Positions 1-8,094 of a stretch of DNA of 64,000 nucleotides are shown here, in pieces. The stretch spans positions 1 to 64,000 of the forward strand of contig JAJQCF010000007.1 in the NCBI GenBank assembly GCA_021202845.1. Reading direction: 5' to 3'. Under the pieces are notes generated by a model that worked only from the letters and a program-made list of their open reading frames with translations, searched no databases and was not told the origin of the DNA. How positions within the stretch are numbered: position 1 is the stretch's first letter; every line of letters begins with the position of its first letter. The translations under genes were made by a program, and so were the position numbers. The stretch is from Oscillospiraceae bacterium (GTDB lineage: Bacteria; Bacillota; Clostridia; Oscillospirales; Oscillospiraceae).

Positions 1-88
1 CCTGCTCCGGCGTGGTAACGTCCATGATGACGCCGCCCTTGAGCATCTGGGCGAGCGAGCGGTTGAGTTCAAATCTTTCGTTTACCAT
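1..88 (-). CDS. pdxS: PdxS, pyridoxal 5'-phosphate synthase lyase subunit (5' end only)
   Basis: Only the first 29 codons lie in the window; the gene runs off the left edge. PdxS condenses ribose 5-phosphate, glyceraldehyde 3-phosphate and PdxT-derived ammonia into pyridoxal phosphate in the cytosol. The visible N-terminus contains [11 protein letters not shown], the conserved first stretch of the PdxS barrel. The ATG is preceded at 8 bases by AAGGAG. A membrane-protein gene ends 34 bases upstream on the same strand, so the two may be cotranscribed. Identity is firm for so short a piece because the motif is highly conserved; completeness of the gene cannot be judged. Confidence 0.88.
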   Translation of the reverse strand, partial: MVNERFELNRSLAQMLKGGVIMDVTTPEQ

Positions 89-122
89 TGGTCTGTACTC
101 CTTATCTATATTGGAAATAGCG

Positions 123-760
123 TTATTTTTGCGCTGCCCGCCGCATGGCGCAGGTCAGCAGAAAGAGCGCGGCCATTATCATCAGCACCGAGAGCTCCGG
201 CAGCCACGCGGTGAGGGTGTTGCTGCCCGCGGCGCGCCAGACGGGCAAGTCCTCCACAAAAATGTGGTAGACAAACGGCAGGCCGAATATGAGGTAGAGC
301 GGCAGCTTGACGGGCACTATGCCGACGACAGTCAGCGTGTACAGCACGAGCACTGCGGCGTAGAGCAGACAGCACAGCGCCGTGTGGACGGGGCTGGCGA
401 AGGTGAACGCCTTCACCGCAAAAAAGAACACGCCACCGAAAACTCCCACGCAGGTCGGCAGCAGCGTCCTGCGTCCGAACGCGAGCAGCAGCGCCGCGAA
501 CAGAGCCATTGAAGCCACGGGCACGGCGCAGTAGAGCGCCAAGTCCGAAATAGGCGCGGGATTGCGGGCATAATAAACGCAGCGCGCGGCCGCGGCCAGC
601 AGCATGAGCGCCATCGACACCGCGGCGCAGGGGTGCGCGGGGTCGGCGGTGAAAGCCGCTCGGCGCGTTTTGGCAGATATGTCAGAAACGGCTCATCACT
701 CCCCGCTGCGCCTCCGCCGGTATGGCGGCGGCGAATTAACAATAAAGCGTATTTTATCAC
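123..760 (-). pseudogene. Membrane protein of unknown function, probable single-base frameshift
   Basis: The main open frame (123-620, GTG start) encodes about 165 residues with five or so hydrophobic segments and a basic C-terminus. I do not recognise the family. The same frame stays open upstream to about 695 without a good start, reading FTADPAHPCAAV before the GTG. A second frame, from a GTG at 760, reads FLTYLPKRAER and runs out just there. Adding one T to the TTT at 652-654 (minus strand) would join the two into one protein of about 210 residues. This suggests a frameshifted gene or a sequencing error. Without the shift, 123-620 could still be translated as a shorter product. It lies just upstream of pdxS. 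Confidence 0.5.
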
Positions 761-865
761 TGCGGGCGGAGAAAATCCAGTCCAAAAGCCAAAATCAACG
801 CCATTTGTGCAACATCGCCAAGCATAGCTCTATAAATTCGTTAAAAATGACGATGCTTTCTGAGG

Positions 866-893
866 TTGCATCTTTTGGCTGAGATGTTATAAT
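866..893 (+). promoter_or_regulatory. Predicted sigma-A type promoter for the thiolase operon
   Basis: TTGCAT (866-871), a 16-base spacer and TATAAT (888-893) lie about 80 bases before the thiolase start in an AT-rich gap. The 761-973 gap shows no gene. Confidence 0.5.
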
Positions 894-973
894 TAGTGTG
901 TAAATTATCGGCCTATTAGATTTTCTAATAATGCCTTTTTTGGGTAATTCATTGGCCGGATACGGAGGAAATA

Positions 974-2245
974 ATGAAGGAACTCTACGTTGTAAACTGC
1001 TGCCGCACTGCGGTCGGTTCTTTCGGCGGCGCACTGAAGGACACACCGGCTGCGGAGCTGGGAGCGGTTGTTGTCAAGGAAGCACTCAAGCGCGCCAACG
1101 TCGCTCCCGAGAACGTTGACGAGCTTATGTTCGGCTGCTGCATCAGCGCCGGCATGGGTCAGAATGTTGCACGTCAGGTCAGCGTCAAGGCCGGCCTGCC
1201 CTATTCCGTGCCCGCCTATGCAATCAACATGGTCTGCGGCTCCGGCATGAAGAGCGTTATCGAGGCTGCCCGCGCCATCTGCGCCGGCGACGCCGACATC
1301 GTTGTCTGCGGCGGTACCGAGAACATGAGCGCCGCTCCGTACCTCGTCCCCGACGCACGCTGGGGCGCACGTATGTTCGACAAGACCCTTGTTGACTCCA
1401 TGGTCAAGGACGGCCTTTGGGACGCCTTCTATAACTACCACATGGGCACCACCGCCGAGAACATCTGCGACGTGTGGGGCATCACCCGCGAGGATTTGGA
1501 CGCTTTCGCCCTCTCCAGCCAGCAGAAGTGCGCCGCCGCTCAGGCTTCCGGCCGCTTCGACGACGAGATTGTTCCCGTTATGGTTAAGAAAAAGAAAGAG
1601 CTCATCGAGTTTAAGGTCGATGAGTTCCCCAAGAACAACACCACCGCAGAGGGCCTTGCCAAGCTGCGCACCGCCTTCCCCGTGTCCTCCGACAACGCTT
1701 TCGAGGCCAACGGCGGCACGGTTGTTGACACCTTTGACGCCAAGTGCTGCAAGGGTCCTCAGGCCGACGCCGGCAAGCCCCGCGTGACCGCAGGCAACGC
1801 CTCCGGCGTAAACGACGGCGCTGCCGCCATAGTCCTCGCCTCCGGCGAAGCTGTTGCCAAGTACGGCCTCAAGCCTATGGCCAAGCTCCTCGGCTGGGGT
1901 CAGGGCGGCGTAGACCCGCGCATCATGGGCACCGGCCCCATTCCCGCGTCCCGCAACGCTCTGGCAAAGGCCGGCGTTGAGCTCGCCGACATGGACCTCA
2001 TCGAGGCCAACGAGGCGTTTGCCGCTCAGTCCATTGCCGTTGCCCGCGAGCTGGGCTTCGACATGAGCAAGGTCAACGTGAACGGCGGCGCTCTGGCTCT
2101 GGGTCACCCCGTGGGCTGCTCCGGCGCGCGCATCATCGTCACCCTGCTGCACGAAATGCTCAAGCGCGACGACGCCAAGAAGGGTCTTGCCACCCTGTGC
2201 ATCGGCGGCGGCATGGGCGTTGCCACCGTATTTGAAAAGTGCTGA
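974..2245 (+). CDS. Acetyl-CoA C-acetyltransferase (thiolase) with an internal insertion
   Basis: The enzyme condenses two acetyl-CoA to acetoacetyl-CoA, the entry step of butyrate-type fermentation, or runs in reverse. The acyl-accepting Cys88 sits in NMVCGSGMK; the NEAFAAQS block and GHPVGCSGAR (His378, Cys382) complete the active site. The start follows GGAGG. At 423 residues it is about 30 longer than typical thiolases. The excess lies around residues 236-269, between KLRTAFPVS and RVTAGNASG, where normal family members have only a few residues. The reading frame is intact through it. The CoA-transferase genes directly downstream fit acetoacetyl-CoA as the shared intermediate. Function is confident; the insertion's role is unknown. 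Confidence 0.93.
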   Translation: MKELYVVNCCRTAVGSFGGALKDTPAAELGAVVVKEALKRANVAPENVDELMFGCCISAGMGQNVARQVSVKAGLPYSVPAYAINMVCGSGMKSVIEAARAICAGDADIVVCGGTENMSAAPYLVPDARWGARMFDKTLVDSMVKDGLWDAFYNYHMGTTAENICDVWGITREDLDAFALSSQQKCAAAQASGRFDDEIVPVMVKKKKELIEFKVDEFPKNNTTAEGLAKLRTAFPVSSDNAFEANGGTVVDTFDAKCCKGPQADAGKPRVTAGNASGVNDGAAAIVLASGEAVAKYGLKPMAKLLGWGQGGVDPRIMGTGPIPASRNALAKAGVELADMDLIEANEAFAAQSIAVARELGFDMSKVNVNGGALALGHPVGCSGARIIVTLLHEMLKRDDAKKGLATLCIGGGMGVATVFEKC

Positions 2246-2267
2246 ATTAACCCCTCTTGCGACCCCC

Positions 2268-2301
2268 TTCCGCGCCGCGGCAAAAACGGTGCGGCGCGGA
2301 A
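2268..2301 (+). terminator. Hairpin between thiolase and CoA-transferase genes
   Basis: A perfect 11-bp GC-rich stem (2268-2278 with 2291-2301) and 12-base loop is followed by only a short T stretch. It may be a partial terminator or an mRNA-stabilising hairpin that lowers expression of the downstream genes relative to the thiolase. Confidence 0.45.
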
Positions 2302-2335
2302 TTTATGAGAATTAAAAACAAAGGAGAGAATCTAC

Positions 2336-3055
2336 TTGGCTAAATCTAAAGTAACAACCATAGAAGAGGCAATGAAAAAATGCCACGACGGCATGAGCGT
2401 GCTTATTCCCGGTTTCGTCAACTGCGGCGTTCCCCAGACGCTTATTCAGGGCGTTATGGACGCCGGAATCAAAGACCTGCGCGTCATTTCCAACAACACC
2501 TCCGTAAAGGGCCACGGCATAGGCAAGCTGGTTCACGATAACCGCATTAAGCACCTGACCTGCTCCCACATCGGCAACAACACCGAGACAATGGAAAAGG
2601 TCGTTGCCGGAGAAATCGACATCACCTTCTGCCCTCAGGGTTCCCTCTGTGAGAAGGTTCGCGCCGGCGGCGCCGGCATCGGCGGCATTCTCACCCCCAC
2701 CGGTCTGCACACCCCCATTGAGGAGGGCAAGCAGATTGTTGAGTGGGACGACGAGAAAAAGGAATATAAGTTTGTCAACGCCTCCGACCCCGTAAACGGC
2801 AAGCGCTATCTTCTGGAGCTGCCTATCCGCGCCGACGTGGCCTTTATCCACGCTTACAAGGCGGACACAATGGGCAACGTACAGTATGAGCTGACCGCCC
2901 GCAACTTCAACCAGCCCTTTGCTATCGCCGCCGACTTCGTTATAGTCGAGGCCGAGCACATTGTTGAGCTGGGCGAGATTGACCCCAACGACGTTATGAC
3001 CCCCGGCTTTATAGTAGATATGGTCGTTCAGGCTGAGAAGGAGGTAGAAGACTAA
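2336..3055 (+). CDS. atoD: Acetoacetate/butyrate CoA-transferase subunit A
   Basis: This is the alpha subunit of a class I CoA-transferase, which moves CoA between acetoacetyl-CoA or another acyl-CoA and a free acid such as acetate or butyrate. Family signs are the LIPGFVNCG glycine-rich loop near the N-terminus and the GAGIGGILTPTG segment. The length of 239 residues is a little above the usual 215-220. Translation starts at TTG, preceded by AAAGGAGAG at good spacing; no ATG in frame has a ribosome site. The stop shares its last A with the ATG of the beta subunit, implying translational coupling. The precise acid used cannot be read from sequence. Confidence 0.9.
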   Translation: MAKSKVTTIEEAMKKCHDGMSVLIPGFVNCGVPQTLIQGVMDAGIKDLRVISNNTSVKGHGIGKLVHDNRIKHLTCSHIGNNTETMEKVVAGEIDITFCPQGSLCEKVRAGGAGIGGILTPTGLHTPIEEGKQIVEWDDEKKEYKFVNASDPVNGKRYLLELPIRADVAFIHAYKADTMGNVQYELTARNFNQPFAIAADFVIVEAEHIVELGEIDPNDVMTPGFIVDMVVQAEKEVED

Positions 3056-3732
3056 TGCGTCAACCCACTAACACCAGAGAATTTATTGCATGGCGTACCG
3101 CACAGTTCTTTCAGGACGGCGACGTTGTGAATCTGGGCATAGGAATGCCCACCCTTTGTATGCAGTTTATCCGCGACGGCATTGACGTCTGGTTCGACTC
3201 CGAGAACGGCGTTATCGGCATCACCTCCGGCGCCGATGGCGCGGACAACGAGAACCTTGTCGATGCTTCCGGCGCTCCCTCCACCATGCGCGTGGGCGGC
3301 TGCTGCTTCGACAGCTTCATGTCCTTCGGCTATATCCGCGGCGGACACATTGCCGCCACCGTTCTCGGCGCTTACGAAATCGACGCCGAGGGCAACCTTG
3401 CGAACTGGATGATACCCGGCAAGGCCGCCGCCGGCATGGGCGGAGCTATGGACCTTGTTACCGGCACCAGAATGACTATAGTCATGTCCACCCACACCGA
3501 CAAGAAGGGCAACCCGAAAATCGTGCAGAAGACCAGCCTGCCCCTCACCGGCTATCACTGCGTGGACTACATCGTAACCGAGCTTGCCGTTATCCACATC
3601 ACTCCCGAAGGCCCCGTGCTGGAGGAGATAAGCAAGAACACCACTGTCGAGGAAGTAGTTTCCAAGACCGGCTGCAAGCTCACCATTCCCGAGGGCGGCC
3701 CCAAGTACATGGAGGACTGCCTCTCCGCGTAA
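3055..3732 (+). CDS. atoA: Acetoacetate/butyrate CoA-transferase subunit B
   Basis: This beta subunit carries the catalytic glutamate that forms the glutamyl-CoA thioester; it is Glu50 in the DSENGVIG motif. The glycine-rich stretch GKAAAGMGGAMDLVTG follows in the expected place. Length (225 residues) is normal. It overlaps the alpha-subunit stop by one base and is the last gene before a strong terminator, so thiolase-atoD-atoA forms a three-gene transcription unit. With the thiolase it can convert acetyl-CoA and acids to acetoacetate, or salvage acids as CoA esters. Confidence 0.92.
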   Translation: MRQPTNTREFIAWRTAQFFQDGDVVNLGIGMPTLCMQFIRDGIDVWFDSENGVIGITSGADGADNENLVDASGAPSTMRVGGCCFDSFMSFGYIRGGHIAATVLGAYEIDAEGNLANWMIPGKAAAGMGGAMDLVTGTRMTIVMSTHTDKKGNPKIVQKTSLPLTGYHCVDYIVTELAVIHITPEGPVLEEISKNTTVEEVVSKTGCKLTIPEGGPKYMEDCLSA

Positions 3733-3778
3733 CACATTCGCTTTTCCTCTCTTTTTCTTATAGCCTTTAAAAAGGCGG

Positions 3779-3818
3779 GCCCGTCGGGGAGTTTATGCGC
3801 CCTCCCCGACGGGCTTTT
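3779..3818 (+). terminator. Rho-independent terminator after atoA
   Basis: A perfect 13-bp stem (3779-3791 with 3802-3814) with a 10-base loop is followed by TTTT. It ends the thiolase/CoA-transferase unit. Confidence 0.88.
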
Positions 3819-3825
3819 ATATTCT

Positions 3826-4730
3826 TCACTCAATGCCGAAGATGCCATTGAGCGTATAAACGTCGGCGTCGGCAAGAGGCTCCGTGAAAATGCCCCCGTA
3901 CTCGAAAAAGCTGCCGCTGAGCGCGCTGTATTTCCAGCTGTCCAATGTGGCGCCGTCTGTAAATTCAATAGATATGCACCGTGTGCCGTATGTGCTCTCA
4001 CCCGAGGTCAGCTTGTCGGTGCTATCGGTGGAGAAGCTGTAGGAAAAGCGGGTATTGTCCGCGGGATTTTCCCTGTCCGCTCCGTAGCAGACCACGGTTT
4101 TGACTATGTTATAGAATGCTGCGATAGCCTCGCGGTCGGTGTAGGTGTGCGTACCTACCTCATCTTGAACCGCTTTGCCCTCCGCGGTGTTGTTGGCCTG
4201 ATAAGGGCTTGTCGTAATGCTCACAATGTCCTCGGCACTGTCCGCGCCGTAGATGACGGAGAGCACATCGCCGTAGGTGTAGGTTTCGCCGTCGTCCGCG
4301 GCGAATGATGTGAACACCCAGAGCGAAAGCGTGCCGTCGGCGTCTTGACGAATGAGGTATTTCAAGTTATCAGCGCCGAGCGGGCAGTACCAAGTCGTTG
4401 CGCCCGCGTCAAGATACTCATTTCCTACCCACTTTTCCAGCTCACTGTCGGAGACATTCACCTGCTCGTACCACGCTGTCCGACCGTCAACGCTCACAGA
4501 GGACATGACAGACATTGTGTCAGCCGCCATTAGGTGAACAAAAACGCTGGAATCGACGCTTTGACGCGAATTGAAAAGCAGACCGCCGACAATAGCCAAG
4601 CACAGGCAAGCCGCGACAGCGCCCCGCTTGACCCAAGCGGTTTTTTTGCTTTCTTTCGATAATTGAGCGCTTCGTCGATATATTTAGCGTCCAGCTCGCT
4701 CATGGCCTCGGCAAATAATTTTTCGTTCAT
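3826..4730 (-). pseudogene. Membrane-anchored protein of a sigma-factor locus, frameshifted
   Basis: The first 30 codons (from ATG at 4730) read MNEKLFAEAMSELDAKYIDE and a basic stretch. The frame then leaves the coding path. The following frame begins AIVGGLLFN and runs 257 residues to 3826. Adding one A to the A7 run at 4641-4647 (minus strand) restores a continuous protein of about 300 residues: a short cytosolic head, one membrane helix (ACLCLAIVGGLL) and a large extracellular domain of unknown family. Its start overlaps the stop of the sigma-factor remnant upstream (ATGA), so it was probably the partner or anti-sigma protein of that sigma factor. It is broken unless the A run is a sequencing error. 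Confidence 0.6.
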
Positions 4731-4962
4731 AAAAACACCTCGTTTTCAGCTAAATATTGCTTCATTTTTGCGCGGATGCGGGTCAGGCGCACAGTGATGT
4801 TTTTCTCCGTCAGCCCCACAAGAGCGGCTATGTCCGCGCAGCTGTCGGCGAACCAGTAGCGGCGCAGGAAGATGACGCGGTTTTCGCTCGTCAGCGTGTC
4901 CAAAAATTTTCAATAATGAGCGCCAGCTCTTTAGCGTCCAGCTCGCGCTCTACATTATAATA
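4727..4962 (-). pseudogene. Remnant of an RNA polymerase sigma-70 family gene
   Basis: The translation shows NVERELDAKELALI, then after a one-base shift near 4902-4910 LDTLTSENRVIFLRRYWF and a helix-turn-helix (DIAALVGLTEKNITVRLTRI) typical of sigma region 4. An in-frame stop at 4963-4965 cuts it off upstream, and regions 1-3 are missing. The remaining 3' end still overlaps the next gene by ATGA. This is a decayed sigma gene: truncated at the 5' end and frameshifted. An intact ECF sigma/anti-sigma pair lies 3 kb away but is of a different type. Confidence 0.65.
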
Positions 4963-5034
4963 TCATTTGCGCTACTTCGGCTTTGACATGGCGGCTAAAC
5001 TATGCTATGCTGTGTGGCGGAGCGTGATAACTTT

Positions 5035-5769
5035 ATGCGAATGAGAAAAAAACCGAACCTGCTGCCGCGGCTTGAGCGGGTGGCGGGCGTTCAGATAAGC
5101 GACCCCGAGGCAATGCGCGGAAAATGGCGCGAGACATTTCCCGACTACGAAAAGCTCTGGGTAGAACTCGGCTGCGGCAAGGGGCGCTTCACCGCCGGTC
5201 TGGCCGCGGAGAACCCGCGCGTGCTGCTGGCCGCCGTGGAGCGCGTGCCGGACGCAATGGTGATGGCGATGGAGCGCTGCGTGGCGGCGGGGCTGGCAAA
5301 CGTGCGCTTTATGGACCGCGACGTGGCGGAGCTGGGAGAACTGTTTGCCCCCGACGAGGTGGACGGGATTTACATCAACTTCTGCGACCCGTGGCCAAAG
5401 AGCCGTGACGCCAAGCACCGCCTGACAGCGCCGGACTTCCTGCGCCAATATGCCGCGCTCATGCCGACGGGCGGCAGGATTTATTTCAAGACGGACAACC
5501 TGCCGCTCTTTGACTGGTCGGAGCGGCAAATGCTGGACGAGGGCTGGAGCGTTGGCGAGGTCACGCGGGATTTGCACGCCAACGGCGAGTGCGGGATAAT
5601 GACGGACTACGAGGAAAAATTTCACCGTCAGGGCGTGAAAATAAACCGCCTTGTCGCCGAAAAAACCACGGCGACAAAAACGACCGCCGACGGCCCGCAT
5701 GAGCGTCTGCGCAACGCCGGTCTGCGGGACGCGCGCGGCTATAAAGAGAGCATGGAGGCGAGCGAATGA
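5035..5769 (+). CDS. trmB: tRNA (guanine-N7-)-methyltransferase
   Basis: TrmB uses S-adenosylmethionine to methylate G46 in tRNA variable loops. The SAM-binding loop ELGCGKGRF lies near residue 43, and the family signature FCDPWPKSRDAKHRL is present. The frame is open from 5002, but I place the start at ATG 5035, giving MRMRKKPNLLPR as in relatives, with GGCGGAG upstream. The C-terminal 25 residues after VAEKT are an extra, low-complexity tail. Its stop overlaps the exonuclease start (ATGA), opening a run of overlapping housekeeping genes. Confidence 0.92.
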   Translation: MRMRKKPNLLPRLERVAGVQISDPEAMRGKWRETFPDYEKLWVELGCGKGRFTAGLAAENPRVLLAAVERVPDAMVMAMERCVAAGLANVRFMDRDVAELGELFAPDEVDGIYINFCDPWPKSRDAKHRLTAPDFLRQYAALMPTGGRIYFKTDNLPLFDWSERQMLDEGWSVGEVTRDLHANGECGIMTDYEEKFHRQGVKINRLVAEKTTATKTTADGPHERLRNAGLRDARGYKESMEASE

Positions 5770-6521
5770 GATTCATTTCATGGAACGTGAACGGCCTGCG
5801 CGCCGTGGTGAAAAAGGGCTTTGAGGATATTTTCTGGGGGCTGGACGCGGACTTTTTCTGCTTGCAGGAGACAAAGCTGCAGGCGGGGCAGATAGATTTG
5901 CTGCTCTCCGGCTACGAGAGCTACTGGAGCTATGCCGAAAAGAAGGGCTACTCCGGCACCGCGATATTCACTCGGCACACGCCGCAGAGCGTAACGCACG
6001 GGTTGGGGATTCCCTACCACGACCAAGAGGGGCGCGTGGTGACGCTGGAGTACCCTGAGTTCCGCCTTGTGTGCGTCTACACCCCCAACGCGCAAAACGA
6101 ATTGCGGCGGCTGGACTACCGCATGGAGTGGGAGGACGCCTTCCGCGAGTATTTGCAGGGTCTGGACGCGGACAAGCCGGTCATAGTCTGCGGCGACATG
6201 AACGTGGCGCACGAGGAGATAGACATCGCCCGCCCCGCGGCCAACGTGGGTAACCCGGGCTTTTCCTACGAGGAGCGCGGCAAGATGACCGAACTGCTGG
6301 CCGCGGGCTTCACGGACACATACCGCTGCCTACACCCCGACACGACGGGCGCTTACTCTTGGTGGAGCTTCCGCGCCAACGCGAGGGCGAACAACGTCGG
6401 CTGGCGCATAGACTATTTCCTGTGCTCTAACCGCATTGCGGACAAAATTCAAAAGGCCTACATCTGCCCCGAAATAACCGGCAGCGACCACTGCCCCGTG
6501 GGGCTGGACATAGAGCTGTGA
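5766..6521 (+). CDS. xth: Exodeoxyribonuclease III (AP endonuclease family 1)
   Basis: This enzyme cleaves abasic sites and removes 3' blocking groups in base-excision repair. Visible motifs are WNVNGLRA at the N-terminus, the metal-binding LQETK, CGDMNVAHEEIDIARP and the terminal SDHCPVGLDIEL carrying the catalytic Asp-His. Length (251 residues) is normal. ATG overlaps the trmB stop by four bases and its stop overlaps the dusB GTG start, so it is translated from the trmB transcript. Confidence 0.95.
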   Translation: MRFISWNVNGLRAVVKKGFEDIFWGLDADFFCLQETKLQAGQIDLLLSGYESYWSYAEKKGYSGTAIFTRHTPQSVTHGLGIPYHDQEGRVVTLEYPEFRLVCVYTPNAQNELRRLDYRMEWEDAFREYLQGLDADKPVIVCGDMNVAHEEIDIARPAANVGNPGFSYEERGKMTELLAAGFTDTYRCLHPDTTGAYSWWSFRANARANNVGWRIDYFLCSNRIADKIQKAYICPEITGSDHCPVGLDIEL

Positions 6522-7495
6522 GAATAGGCAGCGTTGACATAGCGGGACAGCTGGTGCTTGCGCCTATGGCGGGCGTGACGGACGCGGCGTTCCGGCACAT
6601 CTGCGCGCTCCACGGCGCGGCCATGACGACAACGGAAATGGTGTCGGCCAAGGCGCTCAGCTACGGCGACAAAAAGACCGAGGCGCTCATGCGCCTTCTG
6701 CCCGAGGACCGCCCTGCCGCCGTGCAGATATTCGGCCACGAGCCCGCTTTAATGGGCGAAATGGCGGCCAAGGCGCGGGAGGAGTCCGGCTGTGATATAA
6801 TAGACATCAACATGGGCTGTCCCGTGGGCAAGATTGCCGCCAACGGCGACGGCAGCGGGCTGATGAAAAAGCCGGAGCTGGCGCGCGATATTATCGAGCA
6901 GGCCGCCAAAAACGCGGGCTGTCCCGTAACGGTCAAGTTCCGCAAGGGCTGGGACGGCGGCAGCGTCAACGCCGTGGAGTTCGCCGTAATGTGTCAGGAG
7001 GCGGGCGCGGCGGCCATAACCGTCCACGGGCGCACAAGAGTGCAGATGTACGAGGGGCGCGCGGACTGGGACATAATCCGCGACGTGAAAAAAGCCGTGA
7101 GCATACCCGTCACCGCCAACGGCGACGTCTGGGACGCGGAGGCGGCGGTGAAAATTTTGAAGTATACCGGCTGTGACTGCGCCATGGTTGGCCGCGGCGC
7201 TTTCGGCAATCCGTGGATATTCGAGCAGGGCAGCGCGGCGCTTGCGGGCAAAAATCCGCCCGCGGAGCCGCCGCTGGCCGCGCGTATGCAGACGGCGCTG
7301 GAGCAGATAAGCCTCTCCGCCTCGCTGCGCGGCGAGCGAGTGGCCTGCTTGGAGGCGCGGCGGCACCTGTGCTGGTATATGCGCGGCGTGCCGCACTCCG
7401 CGGAGTACCGCCGCCTTGCCGTCCATGTGGAGACGTTGGAGGACGTGCGGGCGCTCGTGGAGAAAATAATTCGAGAGCGGGGGAGAGGCAAATGA
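6518..7495 (+). CDS. dusB: tRNA-dihydrouridine synthase
   Basis: This FMN enzyme reduces uridines in tRNA D-loops using NADPH. It opens with LVLAPMAGVTDAAFR, the conserved start of the Dus barrel. It continues with DINMGCPVGKIAANGDGSGLM, which holds the catalytic cysteine, then TVHGRTR and MVGRGAFGNPW for FMN phosphate binding. Length (325 residues) fits DusB. Translation starts at GTG 6518 inside the exonuclease stop. The stop overlaps the ECF sigma factor start, placing a tRNA-modification gene directly in front of a stress sigma gene. Confidence 0.94.
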   Translation: MRIGSVDIAGQLVLAPMAGVTDAAFRHICALHGAAMTTTEMVSAKALSYGDKKTEALMRLLPEDRPAAVQIFGHEPALMGEMAAKAREESGCDIIDINMGCPVGKIAANGDGSGLMKKPELARDIIEQAAKNAGCPVTVKFRKGWDGGSVNAVEFAVMCQEAGAAAITVHGRTRVQMYEGRADWDIIRDVKKAVSIPVTANGDVWDAEAAVKILKYTGCDCAMVGRGAFGNPWIFEQGSAALAGKNPPAEPPLAARMQTALEQISLSASLRGERVACLEARRHLCWYMRGVPHSAEYRRLAVHVETLEDVRALVEKIIRERGRGK

Positions 7496-8094
7496 CCCGT
7501 GAGGAGGAAAATCGGATAATAGAGGCTGTAAAGCGCGGGGACACCGAGGCTTTTGGCGCTCTTGTCTCCGAGTGGGAGAGAATGGTGTACTCTCTCGCGC
7601 TGCGTATGCTGGGCAACGAGCAGGACGCGCAGGACGCGGCGCAGGAGGCGTTTTTACGCGCTTACACGGGGCTTGCGCGCTTCCGCGGGGAGAGCCGCTT
7701 TTCCGTGTGGGTTTACAGCCTGACGCGCAACGTCTGCGTGGACGCGCTGCGCAGGCGGCGGGAGACTGTCGGCTTGGACGACGAAAGCGCGCCGCCCCCG
7801 CCCGCCGACCCCGCGCCCACGCCGGAGGAGACGCTGGAGCGCCGCGAGCGTAGCGAGGCTCTCGGCGCGGCGCTGGATAAGCTGCCGGAGAGCTTCCGCC
7901 GCCCGCTGGAGCTGTGCGCGCTGGGCGGCATGAGCTACGCCGAGATTGCCGCGGAATTGGGAATAACGGAGAACACCGTGCGCACACGCATTTTCCGCGC
8001 GAGAAAAAAATTGCGAGAATTTTTAGCCGAGGACGGGAACTTTTTCGCCTCTGCTGCGTCTGAATATACGGAAGGAGGCGACAGCCGTGGCTGA
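7492..8094 (+). CDS. ECF-type RNA polymerase sigma factor (SigW/RpoE-like)
   Basis: This is a group 4 sigma factor of about 200 residues. Region 2 (residues about 20-90) shows the DAQDAAQEAFLRAY core-binding helix and a FSVWVYSLTRNVCVDALRRRR -10-recognition stretch. A Pro/Ala-rich linker is followed by region 4 with LPESFRRPLEL and the helix-turn-helix MSYAEIAAELGITENTVRTR. ATG 7492 overlaps the dusB stop; the longer open frame upstream is not used. It overlaps the following zinc-finger anti-sigma gene by 8 bases, the usual arrangement for a sigma held inactive at the membrane. Confidence 0.93.
   Translation: MTREEENRIIEAVKRGDTEAFGALVSEWERMVYSLALRMLGNEQDAQDAAQEAFLRAYTGLARFRGESRFSVWVYSLTRNVCVDALRRRRETVGLDDESAPPPPADPAPTPEETLERRERSEALGAALDKLPESFRRPLELCALGGMSYAEIAAELGITENTVRTRIFRARKKLREFLAEDGNFFASAASEYTEGGDSRG

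Noticed and set aside
905..2152. 415-residue open frame on the minus strand opposite the thiolase
   Set aside because: It is a shadow of the GC-rich thiolase gene: low-complexity Ala/Gly/Val sequence without motifs or ribosome site.
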